A stretch of 64,000 nt of DNA from Amycolatopsis eburnea (lineage in GTDB: Bacteria; Actinomycetota; Actinomycetes; Mycobacteriales; Pseudonocardiaceae). Location: NCBI RefSeq assembly GCF_003937945.1, contig NZ_RSEC01000036.1, positions 868,001 through 932,000 on the forward strand, in the 5' to 3' direction. How positions within the stretch are numbered: position 1 is the first letter of the stretch; every line of letters starts with the position of its first letter. A program made the position numbers and the translations under genes. The notes beneath the pieces are model-generated. The model had not been told where the DNA came from and made no database searches. It worked only from the letters and a program-made list of their open reading frames with translations. Shown piece by piece: positions 1 to 10,459 of this stretch.

Positions 1-608
1 ATCTCGCCGAGGTCGCGCAGCAGCCGCTCGAGCCGCGAGGGCCCGGCGGTCGGGACGACGCTGGCGAGCACCCACTCGTTCTCCAGCCAGGCCACGCCGA
101 CGTCGCCGCCGAGCTGGTCCGCGGCGTCGACGAGCTCCTGGGTGATCACGACGCGGGCGCCGTCGGCGTCGTCCGCGAAGGCGTAGCGCGAGCCGATCGG
201 GCCGAGCATCTCGGGCATGTCGGCGCGCTGGAAGGGCACGCTGGACAGCCACATCTCGATCGGGATCCGGTGCTTCTTGTTGCAGCGCACGGCGACGACG
301 ACCGCGGGAATCTGCCCCTCGGACTCGATGTCGAAGATGAACACCGGGCGGCGGCCGTCGGAGGTGAAGGTCGAGCCCGCGACGACGTTGACGGCGGCGT
401 CCGCGCCGAAGTAGCCGATCGCCCCACCGGACCACTGCTGCGGCAGCCGTTCGTCCTCCTCGACGAACTGCCAGCCGCGCAACTGCGCCCAGCGCATGCG
501 CTCGCGGTTGCGCGAGCCCTCCTTCGCCCGGTCGGCCGCGAGCAGCCCGAGGCCCGCCACCAGGGCGACGGCCGCGATGACGAACCAGATCCACGCCGGA
601 ATACCCAC
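1..608 (-). CDS. membrane-anchored protein of unknown function, C-terminus cut off by the window edge
   Basis: An open frame starts at a GTG at 608 (reading VGIPAWIWFVIAAVALVAGL) and runs off the left edge with 202 codons visible. The first 25 or so residues form one membrane segment, followed by a basic stretch (DRAKEGSRNRERMRWAQLRG), so the chain is probably anchored by its N-terminus with the soluble domain on the cytoplasmic side. The soluble part contains FGADAAVNVVAGSTF and FIFDIESEGQIPAVVVAVR. I do not recognise a family. High third-position GC supports coding. No in-frame ATG lies close upstream, so GTG is the likely start. Confidence 0.7.
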   Translation of the reverse strand, partial: MGIPAWIWFVIAAVALVAGLGLLAADRAKEGSRNRERMRWAQLRGWQFVEEDERLPQQWSGGAIGYFGADAAVNVVAGSTFTSDGRRPVFIFDIESEGQIPAVVVAVRCNKKHRIPIEMWLSSVPFQRADMPEMLGPIGSRYAFADDADGARVVITQELVDAADQLGGDVGVAWLENEWVLASVVPTAGPSRLERLLRDLGE

Positions 609-733
609 GACGTGCAGGGTATCGCCTGCTAGGCCGAAGAGCTGAGGGCCGGTACCCGTGTCGCCGAGCCCGTTCGGACCAATTCCCCCTCCGCAAGTCG
701 ACAAGTCTCTACTGTGGACGTCCGCGAAACGCC

Positions 734-780
734 GTGAAGGCCTCCTTCCCGGGCAAAAAAGCCGGTAAGGAGGCCTTCAC
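734..780. terminator. bidirectional hairpin downstream of clpB
   Basis: Perfect 14-bp arms GTGAAGGCCTCCTT (734-747) and AAGGAGGCCTTCAC (767-780) enclose a 19-nt loop with a run of six A (755-760). It lies just after the clpB stop codon. The inner GAAGGCCTCC sequence recurs in the hairpin at 12038-12073, so this looks like a dispersed terminator or palindrome family. Confidence 0.7.
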
Positions 781-785
781 GGATT

Positions 786-3380
<2,595 letters not shown>

Positions 3381-3460
3381 CCCTCACCTCATGCTCGGTA
3401 ACTCAAAAGTACTGGTGGCAGGCCTGACCACGACCTGACACCATCTTCAACGCACGAAAA

Positions 3461-3481
3461 CTTGAGTCTGTTCCGCTCAAC
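3461..3481. promoter_or_regulatory. HAIR-type HspR operator upstream of clpB
   Basis: CTTGAGT-CTGTTCC-GCTCAAC closely matches the known HAIR consensus CTTGAGT-N7-ACTCAAG: the left arm is exact and the right arm matches 5 of 7. It sits 81-101 nt upstream of the clpB ATG and covers the stop codon of the upstream MFS gene. A further ACTCAA half-site lies at 3401-3406. The same two arms appear before dnaK at 16393-16413. Confidence 0.85.
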
Positions 3482-4664
3482 TCTGACCAGGTGCGACGGC
3501 GCTCGCCGGCAGCCGTGAGCCCAGTGTCCCGAGCCCGGCCACGGCTAGCCCGGCGCACGCCCCGACCAGCACCCAGGGTAACCAGTCGGCCACCGAAAAC
3601 AACGCGACCACGACCGGCGCGATCACCTGCGCCACGGTGAACGCGTACTGGTAGGCAGCCAGATAACGGCCGCGGGCCACCGGAGGTGCCGCGGCTTCGG
3701 CCAGCGCACCCGAACGCGGCCCGAAGACCAGGTCGCCGGCGGCGAACACCAGCGTCGACGCCAGCAGGTAGACCACCTGCCAGCCGGCGGGCACCAGCAG
3801 CACGCCCAGGCTGACCAGGCACCACACGGCGAACAACGCCGAGCCCGCGCGCATCGCCGCGATCCGCGTCAGCCGCGCGGTGAGGCGCAGCGCGAGCGTG
3901 CCCCCGACGCTGGTCAGCACGGTCAGCAGGGCGAGGATCGCGCCGGGCAGCCAGGCCGGGCCGTGCAGCCGGTCGAGCACGAACACCGGCATGCCGATCA
4001 GGAAGAAGTCGAGCGAGAGCCCGAAGAGCCCGCTGAAGAGGATCAGCGCGAGGTACGGCCGGTTCCGGAGCACCCGGACCGGCCGCTCGGCGTGCGCCCT
4101 GGCCGGGCGCGCCAGCCGGACGAAGAAGAGCAGGATCAAGGCCGCCACGCAGAACGTCAGCGCGTCGAGGGCGACCGCGACGCGGTACCCGGCCGGGCCG
4201 GCCCACGTCAGCAGCGCGCCCGCCGTGAGCCCACCGAGGCCGAAGCAGCCGGCCCGCACCATCCCCGCTTCGGCGAACGGCCGATCCTTCGGGACGTCGC
4301 CCGCGACGTCGGCGATGAGCACGAACAGGGAGCTGTAGAACAACTGCTGCCCGGTCGCGAGCAGGACCGCCGCGACCACCACCGGGCCCGGGCCGCCGGC
4401 GACGAGGTACGCGCCCGCCCCCGCCGCCTGGAGCAGCTGGGCGCCGATCACCACCGTGCGCGGCCCGACGCGGTCGACGAGCCGACCGGCGAGCGGCGGT
4501 ACGACGAGGCCGCCGACGGTGCCGAGCGTGACCGCCGTGCCCGCCATCGCGAGCGGCACGCCGACCACCTGGGTCACGTAGACCAGGGCCAGCGGGAGGA
4601 ACAGACCCGAGCCGAAGTTGTCGATCCCCAGCGCGCACAGCAGTGCGACCCGGCTATGCGTCAC
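3477..4664 (-). CDS. major facilitator superfamily transporter
   Basis: A 395-residue integral membrane protein with about 12 predicted membrane segments. The loop after segment 2 reads GRLVDRVGPRTVVIGAQ, the usual MFS G-x-x-x-D-R-x-G signature region. It fits drug or small-molecule efflux by proton antiport. The substrate cannot be told from sequence. The gene follows a MarR-type regulator on the same strand with a 100-nt gap, so the pair may be a regulator and its pump. Its stop codon lies inside the clpB HAIR site. Confidence 0.85.
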   Translation of the reverse strand: MTHSRVALLCALGIDNFGSGLFLPLALVYVTQVVGVPLAMAGTAVTLGTVGGLVVPPLAGRLVDRVGPRTVVIGAQLLQAAGAGAYLVAGGPGPVVVAAVLLATGQQLFYSSLFVLIADVAGDVPKDRPFAEAGMVRAGCFGLGGLTAGALLTWAGPAGYRVAVALDALTFCVAALILLFFVRLARPARAHAERPVRVLRNRPYLALILFSGLFGLSLDFFLIGMPVFVLDRLHGPAWLPGAILALLTVLTSVGGTLALRLTARLTRIAAMRAGSALFAVWCLVSLGVLLVPAGWQVVYLLASTLVFAAGDLVFGPRSGALAEAAAPPVARGRYLAAYQYAFTVAQVIAPVVVALFSVADWLPWVLVGACAGLAVAGLGTLGSRLPASAVAPGQS

Positions 4665-4764
4665 CCACCGAAGGTAACCCCGGAAAACGCCGACCGGTCA
4701 GGACCGAACGGAGACTTTCCCGCGTGCGAAAGCCAACTGCGAGTGGTACTCCGGCGGCACTGCG

Positions 4765-5250
4765 TCACTTGACCGGGGCGGCCTGGCATTCGGCGCTGCC
4801 GAGGGCACGGCGGAGGTCCGCGTTCATCCCCGCGAGCCGCTCGGTGAGGTCGGTGACGCGTTCGTCGTCCCAGCCGCCGAGCGCCTTTTCCATGAATTCG
4901 AGGTAGTTGGCGCGCCAGCGGGCGAGTTCGGCCCGGCCCTTTTCCGACACGCTCACCAGCGACGCCCGGCCGTCTTCGGGCGCGGGACGGCGGTCGACCA
5001 GCCCGGCGGCGGAAAGCTGGGCGATCTGCCTGCTCACCACGGACAGGTCGACGAACCGGCGCTTGGCCAGTTCGGACGGCCTGGCCTCACCGTTCTTGGA
5101 CAGGTCCGAGAGCAGCATCGCGGCCGCCGGATGCAGCCCCGGCTCGCTCTGCCAAGCTTGCATGATCCAGGCGTGCTGGAGCTGGGAAGCGGTCTTCAGC
5201 TCGCGCATGAGCTCGACCCGGACGTCGTCGTCGATGTCGTCGAAGCCCAT
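4765..5250 (-). CDS. MarR-family transcriptional regulator
   Basis: A 161-residue winged-helix regulator. The helix-turn-helix region reads SELAKRRFVDLSVVSRQIAQL and is followed by the wing RRPAPEDGRASLVSVSEKG, the standard MarR layout. I prefer the ATG at 5250 over the GTG at 5256, because GGGAGG then has normal spacing to ATG but touches the GTG. Its usual role would be ligand-sensitive repression of itself and of the adjacent MFS gene. An inverted repeat just upstream (5264-5280) is a candidate operator. Confidence 0.9.
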   Translation of the reverse strand: MGFDDIDDDVRVELMRELKTASQLQHAWIMQAWQSEPGLHPAAAMLLSDLSKNGEARPSELAKRRFVDLSVVSRQIAQLSAAGLVDRRPAPEDGRASLVSVSEKGRAELARWRANYLEFMEKALGGWDDERVTDLTERLAGMNADLRRALGSAECQAAPVK

Positions 5251-5263
5251 CGGCACCTCCCTT

Positions 5264-5280
5264 AGTTGTGCAATACAAGT
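5264..5280. promoter_or_regulatory. candidate MarR operator
   Basis: AGTTGT-GCAAT-ACAAGT, a 6-bp inverted repeat with five of six pairs matching, lies 14-30 nt upstream of the MarR ATG in an unusually AT-rich patch. The divergent flavohaemoprotein gene begins 225 nt further on, so either promoter could be controlled. The regulator assignment is inferred from position only. Confidence 0.4.
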
Positions 5281-5504
5281 TTATTGCCGGACGCTTGCTC
5301 TGGGCAACCATCCGATCGGTGAGGTCGCCCACGCGTGGCCGGGGGAAATACACCCGGTCGGAGCAACAATGCGGGCAAAAGGCCGCCCGGCGGCTACCCT
5401 GCGGACGGGCCGTGCGCGCGGCGCGTTCAGGTGACGTTGAGTGACGAGGTGGCAGCAGTGGCGATGGACCCGGGAGGCGGTCCCCGACCCGTGAACACCC
5501 CCGC

Positions 5505-6680
5505 ATGACAGCCGACTCCGTCAGCCCGCTCCCGCGGTCGCCGGCCTCGCGCGAAGCCCCCGCCGCGGTCGCTGCGATGGTCAAGCTCATCCGGGACAGC
5601 TGGGCGAAGTCCGAGCCGTACATCGCGGACATCTCGCAGTTCTTCTACGGGATGCTGTTCACCCTCGCCCCGACCACGCGCGACTTCTTCCCGATCAACA
5701 TGGAGATCCAGCGCGGCAGGCTGGTGCGCGCGCTGGTGCACATCGTGCAGATGGTGGACCGCCCCGACGACCTGGCGCCGTTCCTGCGCCAGCTCGGCCG
5801 CGACCACCGCAAGTTCGGCGTGGTGCCGCGGCACTACGAAGCGGTCGGGACGGCGCTGCTGGCGTCGCTCAAGAACCACCTCGGCCGGGAGTGGACGCCC
5901 GAGGTCGAACGGGCGTGGGCCGAAGCCTTCACGATCGCCGCGCGCGCCATGCAGGACGCGGCCGCGGCCGACCAGAACCCGCCGTCGTGGCAGGCCACCG
6001 TGGTCGAGCACCGGCGGCTGACCTGGGACCTCGCCCTCGTCCGGCTGCTGCCCGAGCAGCCGGTGCCCTACCACCCCGGCCAGTACATCAGCGTCGAAGT
6101 GCCGCAGCGGCCGCGGCTGTGGCGCTACCTCTCCCCGGCGAACGCGCCGCGTGAGGACGGCGGCATCGAGTTCCACGTCCGCGCGGTCGACGGCGGCTGG
6201 GTCTCGCGCGCCATCGTCAGCCACACCCAGCCCGGCGACGTCTGGCGGCTCGGCCCGCCACTCGGCAGGCTGACGGTCGACCGCGAAGCGTCACGGGGCG
6301 TGCTGATGGTCGCCGGCGGGACCGGCATCGCGCCGCTGCGCGCGATCCTCGACCACCTCGCGCTGTGGGGCGAGAACCCCAAGACGCACCTCTTCTACGG
6401 CGGCCCGGCCCGCGAGGACCTCTACGACCTCGAAGAGCTGCGCGCGCTCGCGGCCACCAACCCGTGGCTCACCGTCACGCCGGTGGTGGAGCGCGGCGGC
6501 GACGTCCCCGGGTTCGAGCAGGGGACGCTGGCCGAGGCCGTCACGCGCTACGGCGCCTGGCCCGGCCACGACATCCTGGTGTCCGGCTCGCCGTCGATGA
6601 TCCGCGCGACGGTGTCGCGCATGCTCGTGGCGGGCAGCGCACTGGACCAGATCCAATACGACCCGTTCACGATCGACTGA
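5505..6680 (+). CDS. flavohaemoprotein (globin fused to FAD/NAD reductase), copy 1
   Basis: A 391-residue fusion of a globin (about 20-155) and a ferredoxin-reductase-like FAD/NAD(P) module (about 160-391). By alignment with bacterial Hmp the distal B10 Tyr is Y48, the proximal haem ligand H101, and its partners are Y111 and E133, so the haem site looks intact. NAD binding is shown by GGTGIAP at 271-277. The FAD motif, normally Arg-x-Tyr-Ser, reads R207-Y-L-S210 and so has Leu where the flavin-stacking Tyr is expected. The protein ends soon after YDPF. Nitric oxide dioxygenase is the textbook role, but related actinobacterial type II proteins can differ. Confidence 0.9.
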   Translation: MTADSVSPLPRSPASREAPAAVAAMVKLIRDSWAKSEPYIADISQFFYGMLFTLAPTTRDFFPINMEIQRGRLVRALVHIVQMVDRPDDLAPFLRQLGRDHRKFGVVPRHYEAVGTALLASLKNHLGREWTPEVERAWAEAFTIAARAMQDAAAADQNPPSWQATVVEHRRLTWDLALVRLLPEQPVPYHPGQYISVEVPQRPRLWRYLSPANAPREDGGIEFHVRAVDGGWVSRAIVSHTQPGDVWRLGPPLGRLTVDREASRGVLMVAGGTGIAPLRAILDHLALWGENPKTHLFYGGPAREDLYDLEELRALAATNPWLTVTPVVERGGDVPGFEQGTLAEAVTRYGAWPGHDILVSGSPSMIRATVSRMLVAGSALDQIQYDPFTID

Positions 6681-6872
6681 TTGTTTTCACGCACCGCCAG
6701 ATCGGGTTGACCGGTTGTGGCCAAATTGGTCCGTTCGAGCGGGACCGCGCGGAATCACGCGCATCTGCACGGGAATACGCCTAGAGTCGGGAACCCTCGG
6801 GGGCGGTACCGCGACAGCGACGCCGCATGGACGGCGCTTTTACCTGTGCACGACTGGAGATTACCGTTCCCG

Positions 6873-8048
6873 ATGAATGCTGAATCCGTGAAGATCTCCA
6901 CGGTGCCCGAGACAGTTCCCGTTTCGGCCGTGGAAAGTCGCGAACTCGCTCGATTGATTCGTGAAAGCTTTGCGGCCGTCGAGCCGAGAGCCGACGAACT
7001 GGCGCAGTACTTCTACGGCGCGTTGTTCGTGATCGCGCCCGATTGCCGCGAGCTGTTCCCGGTGACGATGACGACCCAGCGGAGCAGGCTGCTGCGCGCG
7101 CTCGTGTACGTCGTGCAGATGGTCGACCGCCCCGACGAGCTGGTCACCTTCCTCGGGCAGCTGGGCCGCGACCACCGCAAGTTCGCCGTCGTGTCCCGCC
7201 ACTACGGCGCCGTCGGGCTCGCGTTGATCGCGGCGCTCAAGCGGTTCCTCAAGGAGAAGTGGACGCCCGACGTCGAAGCGGCGTGGACCGCGGCGTACGG
7301 GCTCATCGCCAAGACCATGCGCGAGGCGGCCCAGGCGGAGACCGGGCCGGCGGCGTGGTCGGCGACCGTGCTGGAGCACCGGAAACTCGCCCGCGACGTC
7401 GCGCTGGTGAAGGTGCGTACCGAGGGTCTCCTGCCGTACCGCGCCGGCGGGTACGTCAGCGTGGAAGTGCCGCAGCGGCCGCGGTTCTGGCGGTACCTGT
7501 CCCCGGCGAACGCGCCCCGCGGCGACGGCCGGCTCACGTTCCACGTGCGCGCGGTGCCCGGCGGCTGGGTCAGCGGCAGCATCGTCAACCACACGAAACC
7601 GGGCGACGTCTGGCGCCTCGGCCCGTCGATGGGCGCGCTCGACGTGCGGCCGACCACCACCAAGCGGCGGCTGCTGCTGATCGGCGGCGGCACCGGGATC
7701 ACGCCGTTGCTGGCGATCCTCGACGACCTTTCCCGGTGGAAGCGGAACCCGCCGGTGCACCTGTTCTTCGGCGGCCGAAGACCGGAGGATTTGTACGCTT
7801 TGGACGATCTGCGCCGGCTGGCCTCGACGTCCAAATGGCTGACGGTCACCCCGGTCACCGAAGAAGGCGCGGTGCTCGGCGGCGACCGCGGCACGCTCGC
7901 GCACGCGGTGACCCAGCGGGGCTCGTGGAAGAACCACGACGTCCTCGTTTCCGGCTCGCCACCGATGATCCAGTCCACCATCGCCCAGCTGCTCGCCAAG
8001 GGCATCGACCTGGAGCGGATTTCGTACGACCCCTTCACCTTGGATTGA
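6873..8048 (+). CDS. flavohaemoprotein, copy 2 (tandem paralogue)
   Basis: A second globin-FAD/NAD reductase of exactly 391 residues when started at ATG 6873. An in-frame upstream start at 6717 would add 52 unrelated residues. GGAGA at 6856-6860 is a distant ribosome site. Equal length and collinear key residues (Y48, H101, Y111, R-Y-L-S, GGGTGITP) support this start. The two copies are similar throughout, but with many substitutions, so the duplication is not recent. A 192-nt gap separates them and may hold a separate promoter. Likely role: NO or lactate-linked haem redox chemistry in the cytoplasm. Confidence 0.9.
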   Translation: MNAESVKISTVPETVPVSAVESRELARLIRESFAAVEPRADELAQYFYGALFVIAPDCRELFPVTMTTQRSRLLRALVYVVQMVDRPDELVTFLGQLGRDHRKFAVVSRHYGAVGLALIAALKRFLKEKWTPDVEAAWTAAYGLIAKTMREAAQAETGPAAWSATVLEHRKLARDVALVKVRTEGLLPYRAGGYVSVEVPQRPRFWRYLSPANAPRGDGRLTFHVRAVPGGWVSGSIVNHTKPGDVWRLGPSMGALDVRPTTTKRRLLLIGGGTGITPLLAILDDLSRWKRNPPVHLFFGGRRPEDLYALDDLRRLASTSKWLTVTPVTEEGAVLGGDRGTLAHAVTQRGSWKNHDVLVSGSPPMIQSTIAQLLAKGIDLERISYDPFTLD

Positions 8049-8067
8049 ACGCGCTATCGTCGCCGAT

Positions 8068-8784
8068 ATGGAGACGACGATTCCGGTTTCGGACGGCACC
8101 ATCGGCGGCTACCTGGCGGAGCCCGCCGGCGACGGGCCGCACCCCGGCGTGGTGCTCATCCACGACGCGTTCGGGCTGAGCCAGGACACGAAGAACATCA
8201 CCGACCGCTTCGCCGCCGAGGGGTACTTGGCGCTCAGCCCGGACATGTACTCGCGCGGGGGCATGCGCCGCTGCGTGCGCCGGGTGTTTTCGGACATGTT
8301 CGCCAACCAGGGGCGCAGCTTCGACGACATCGAGGCGTCCCGCGCGCTGCTCGCGGCCCGCCCGGACTGCACGGGCCGGATCGGCATCGCCGGCTTCTGC
8401 ATGGGCGGCGGCTTCGCCCTCGTCGCGGCGTCCCGCGGGTTCGAGGCGTCGGCGCCCTACTACGGCCAGCTCCCGAAGAACCTGTCGGTGCTCGACGACG
8501 CCTGCCCGGTCGTCGCCAGCTTCGGCAAGAAGGACTTCGGGTTGCGCGGCGCGGCGGCGAAGCTCGAGACGGCGCTGACCGAGCGCGAGATCCCGCACGA
8601 CGTCAAGGAGTACCCCGGCGCGAGCCACGGGTTCGCGAACAAGATCGACGTCGCGCTACCGCTGAACCTGCTGCTCAAGGTCGTCGGGTTCACCTACCAC
8701 CACGAAGCGTCGGAGGACGCGTGGCGCCGAGTGACGTCTTTCTTCGGCGAACACCTGCAGCAGCCGTCCCGACCTTCGCACTGA
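8068..8784 (+). CDS. dienelactone hydrolase family protein
   Basis: A 238-residue alpha/beta hydrolase. The triad is visible as Cys111 in GFCMGGG, Asp156 in KKD and His187 in ASHGF, matching the Cys-Asp-His triad of dienelactone hydrolase rather than a serine esterase. It starts 19 nt after the second flavohaemoprotein on the same strand, so co-transcription is likely. In catabolic clusters this family opens lactone rings of chlorocatechol products. No such cluster is seen here, so the substrate is open. Confidence 0.9.
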   Translation: METTIPVSDGTIGGYLAEPAGDGPHPGVVLIHDAFGLSQDTKNITDRFAAEGYLALSPDMYSRGGMRRCVRRVFSDMFANQGRSFDDIEASRALLAARPDCTGRIGIAGFCMGGGFALVAASRGFEASAPYYGQLPKNLSVLDDACPVVASFGKKDFGLRGAAAKLETALTEREIPHDVKEYPGASHGFANKIDVALPLNLLLKVVGFTYHHEASEDAWRRVTSFFGEHLQQPSRPSH

Positions 8785-8824
8785 GCCGAGCGGAGCAGCG
8801 AAATCGTCGAACGGCGGTAGTTCG

Positions 8825-8862
8825 TTGACCGTTGTGCCCGAATCGCCTTATGGTCTAGACCA
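8825..8862 (+). promoter_or_regulatory. promoter with DasR-type operator (dre) of the LPMO gene
   Basis: TGGTCTAGACCA at 8851-8862 is a perfect 12-bp palindrome equal to the core of the DasR response element (ACTGGTCTAGACCAGT type). A possible sigma promoter TTGACC (8825-8830), 18-bp gap, TATGGT (8849-8854) places the palindrome over the -10 element, a normal position for repression. DasR is the GlcNAc-responsive GntR repressor of chitin genes in actinomycetes. Confidence 0.85.
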
Positions 8863-8929
8863 CATCTTCCCCGGATGTGCTCGTTCGTCCTCCCTCCGGA
8901 ACAGAGCTGTTCCCCCTCGAGGAGCCGAA

Positions 8930-9688
8930 ATGACCTGGAAACGCAAGCTCTTCGCGGCCGCGGCCGGTGCACTGCTCGCACCGGTGCTGGTCGTGGTCCT
9001 CCCCGCCGCCACCGCGAGCGCGCACGGTTACGTGTCCGACCCGCCCAGCCGCCAGGCCAACTGCGCGGCCGGGAAGGTCCCGAACTGCGGCAGCATCATC
9101 TACGAACCGCAGAGCGTCGAAGGCCCGAAGGGGCTGCGCAGCTGCAACGGCGGGCTGTCCCAGTTCGCCGAGCTGAACGACGAATCGAAGCCGTGGCCCG
9201 CGAAGTCCGTCGGCAGCACGGTGACGTTCAACTGGGTGTTCACCGCCCGCCACTCGACGACGAACTACGAGTACTACGTCGGCAACACGCGCGTCGCGGT
9301 CTTCAGCGGCAACAACCAGCAGCCGCCGCCGACGCTGTCGCACACGGTGAACCTGGCGGGGTACTCGGGCCGGATCAAGGTGCTGGCCATCTGGAACATC
9401 GCGGACACGGCCAACGCGTTCTACAGCTGCGTCGACCTGCAGGTCGGCGGCGGGGGCACCACGCCGCCGCCCACCACCACGCCGCCCCCGACCACGACCC
9501 CGCCGCCCACCACGACCCCGCCCCCGACGACGACCCCGCCGTCGACCGGCACCTGGTCGGCGGGCACGGCGTACAAAGCGGGCGACGTCGTGACGTACAA
9601 CGGCGTCAGCTACCGCTGCCTCCAGCCGCACACGGCGATCGCGGGCTGGGAGCCGCCGAACACCCCGGCCCTCTGGCAACGCCAGTGA
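8930..9688 (+). CDS. secreted AA10 lytic polysaccharide monooxygenase with CBM5/12 chitin-binding domain
   Basis: A 252-residue copper enzyme that cuts crystalline chitin oxidatively. The Sec signal peptide ends TASA, and cleavage exposes His32 (HGYVSDPPSRQ), the N-terminal copper ligand. The second histidine of the brace is probably His108 in TARHSTTNYEYY. A linker of PPPTTT units (about 9460-9543) leads to a C-terminal module WSAGTAYKAGDVVTYNG ending in ALWQRQ, typical of CBM5/12. The ATG at 8930 has GGAG 5 nt upstream. Expression is probably under DasR. Its stop overlaps the start of the next gene. Confidence 0.93.
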   Translation: MTWKRKLFAAAAGALLAPVLVVVLPAATASAHGYVSDPPSRQANCAAGKVPNCGSIIYEPQSVEGPKGLRSCNGGLSQFAELNDESKPWPAKSVGSTVTFNWVFTARHSTTNYEYYVGNTRVAVFSGNNQQPPPTLSHTVNLAGYSGRIKVLAIWNIADTANAFYSCVDLQVGGGGTTPPPTTTPPPTTTPPPTTTPPPTTTPPSTGTWSAGTAYKAGDVVTYNGVSYRCLQPHTAIAGWEPPNTPALWQRQ

Positions 9689-10224
9689 GACTGGTCCTGG
9701 CCGTCGTCGCGCTGCTGCTGACCGGATGCGGCAGCGGCGCGACGCCGGCCACCCCTTCGCACAACGCGGCCGACGTGATGTTCCTGCAGATGCTGATCCC
9801 CCAGAACGAGCAGGGCATCGAGATCGTCCGCCTGGCCGCGGACCGGCCGGTACCGGCGTCGCTGAAGGAGCTCTCGGCGGCGATCGAGGTGACGCAGCGC
9901 ACCGAGGTCGACCAGATGAAGGGCTGGCTCCGGGCCTGGAACGAGCCCGCGTCGATGGATGCGAACCCCCAGGCCCACGCCGGCCACGGCGGCATGAAGA
10001 TGACGGCCCCGGACTTGGTGGGCGCGCTGAAGTCGGCGCCGGACCCGGAGTTCACCCGCAAGTTCCTGGACGTCCTGACCGGCCAGCAGCAAGGCGCGGT
10101 CGAGCTGGCCCAGACGGAGAACGGAACGAACGGCGGCGTGCACCCCGAGGTCCGCGACCTCGCCCGCCGGGTGATCGAGTCGCGGACGGCCGAGGTGAAG
10201 CAGCTGCTGAACTTCAAGACCTGA
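9685..10224 (+). CDS. DUF305 lipoprotein, translationally coupled to the LPMO
   Basis: A 179-residue protein started by the GTG at 9685 inside GTGA, so it overlaps the LPMO stop. A short signal sequence ends in lipobox LLTGC with the acylated Cys at residue 15, giving an anchored extracytoplasmic lipoprotein. The DUF305 core is recognisable in FLQMLIPQNEQGIEIVRLA and HPEVRDLARRVIESRTAEV. The usual M-I-P-H-H-x-Q histidines are replaced by LIPQNEQ, while an H-x-x-H-x-x-M-x-M stretch (HAGHGGMKM) is present. Some DUF305 proteins bind copper, so delivery of copper to the LPMO is a reasonable inference, not shown. Confidence 0.88.
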   Translation: MRLVLAVVALLLTGCGSGATPATPSHNAADVMFLQMLIPQNEQGIEIVRLAADRPVPASLKELSAAIEVTQRTEVDQMKGWLRAWNEPASMDANPQAHAGHGGMKMTAPDLVGALKSAPDPEFTRKFLDVLTGQQQGAVELAQTENGTNGGVHPEVRDLARRVIESRTAEVKQLLNFKT

Positions 10225-10284
10225 CCCGCGGCGCGGAACCGCGGGCAGCCGGGAGGGGCTGCTCGCGGTTGCGCCGTTATTCAC

Positions 10285-10313
10285 TTGGCCCCGCCCGGCC
10301 GCGCGGTTAGCCT
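10285..10313 (+). promoter_or_regulatory. possible promoter for the ABC-F leader transcript
   Basis: TTGGCC (10285-10290), a 17-bp gap and TAGCCT (10308-10313) resemble -35 and -10 elements. Transcription would begin near 10320, right at the leader-peptide ATG at 10321, so the leader could be translated from a leaderless end. Confidence 0.4.
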
Positions 10314-10320
10314 CGTGATC

Positions 10321-10365
10321 ATGTGCTCCAGTCCCGTCTTCATGAGGTTGCGGACCCGCCGCTGA
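10321..10365 (+). CDS. 14-residue leader peptide upstream of the ABC-F gene
   Basis: A short frame encodes MCSSPVFMRLRTRR and stops at TGA 10363-10365. The stop sits inside a perfect hairpin (10356-10371). The short length, the basic C-terminus and the position before an ABC-F gene behind competing hairpins fit a ribosome-sensing upstream ORF of the kind known to control antibiotic-induced ABC-F and methylase genes. No separate ribosome site is visible, consistent with leaderless translation. Confidence 0.65.
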   Translation: MCSSPVFMRLRTRR

Positions 10366-10455
10366 CGGCGGCGCACCCCCCTTTCTGCCCGCCGTTCCGG
10401 TCCTCGCCGGGCGGCCGCTTCCGTGCTGCCCGGCTCCCTCCTGAGCCGCGGAGCC
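10356..10455 (+). promoter_or_regulatory. candidate translational attenuator of the ABC-F gene
   Basis: Three hairpins can form. The first, CCGCCG-CTGA-CGGCGG (10356-10371), spans the leader stop codon. The second pairs GCCGGGC (10406-10412) with GCCCGGC (10428-10434). The third pairs GGCTCC (10432-10437) with GGAGCC (10450-10455) and buries the GGAG ribosome site of the ABC-F gene (10450-10453). The second and third share 10432-10434 and cannot coexist, which is the logic of an on/off switch driven by ribosome stalling on the leader. Confidence 0.55.
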
Positions 10456-10459
10456 ACCT

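Noticed and set aside
6717..6732. Imperfect palindrome around GGCCAAATTGGTCC between the flavohaemoprotein genes
   Set aside because: Only 10 of 14 positions are symmetric and no matching site is seen before copy 1, so it is too weak to list as an operator.
6717..6872. An N-terminal extension of the second flavohaemoprotein
   Set aside because: The 52 extra residues have no match to copy 1. Starting at ATG 6873 makes the two paralogues exactly equal in length with collinear key residues.
9460..9543. Short tandem repeats that might be a CRISPR or minisatellite
   Set aside because: They are in-frame codons for the Pro-Thr linker of the LPMO, with no spacers.
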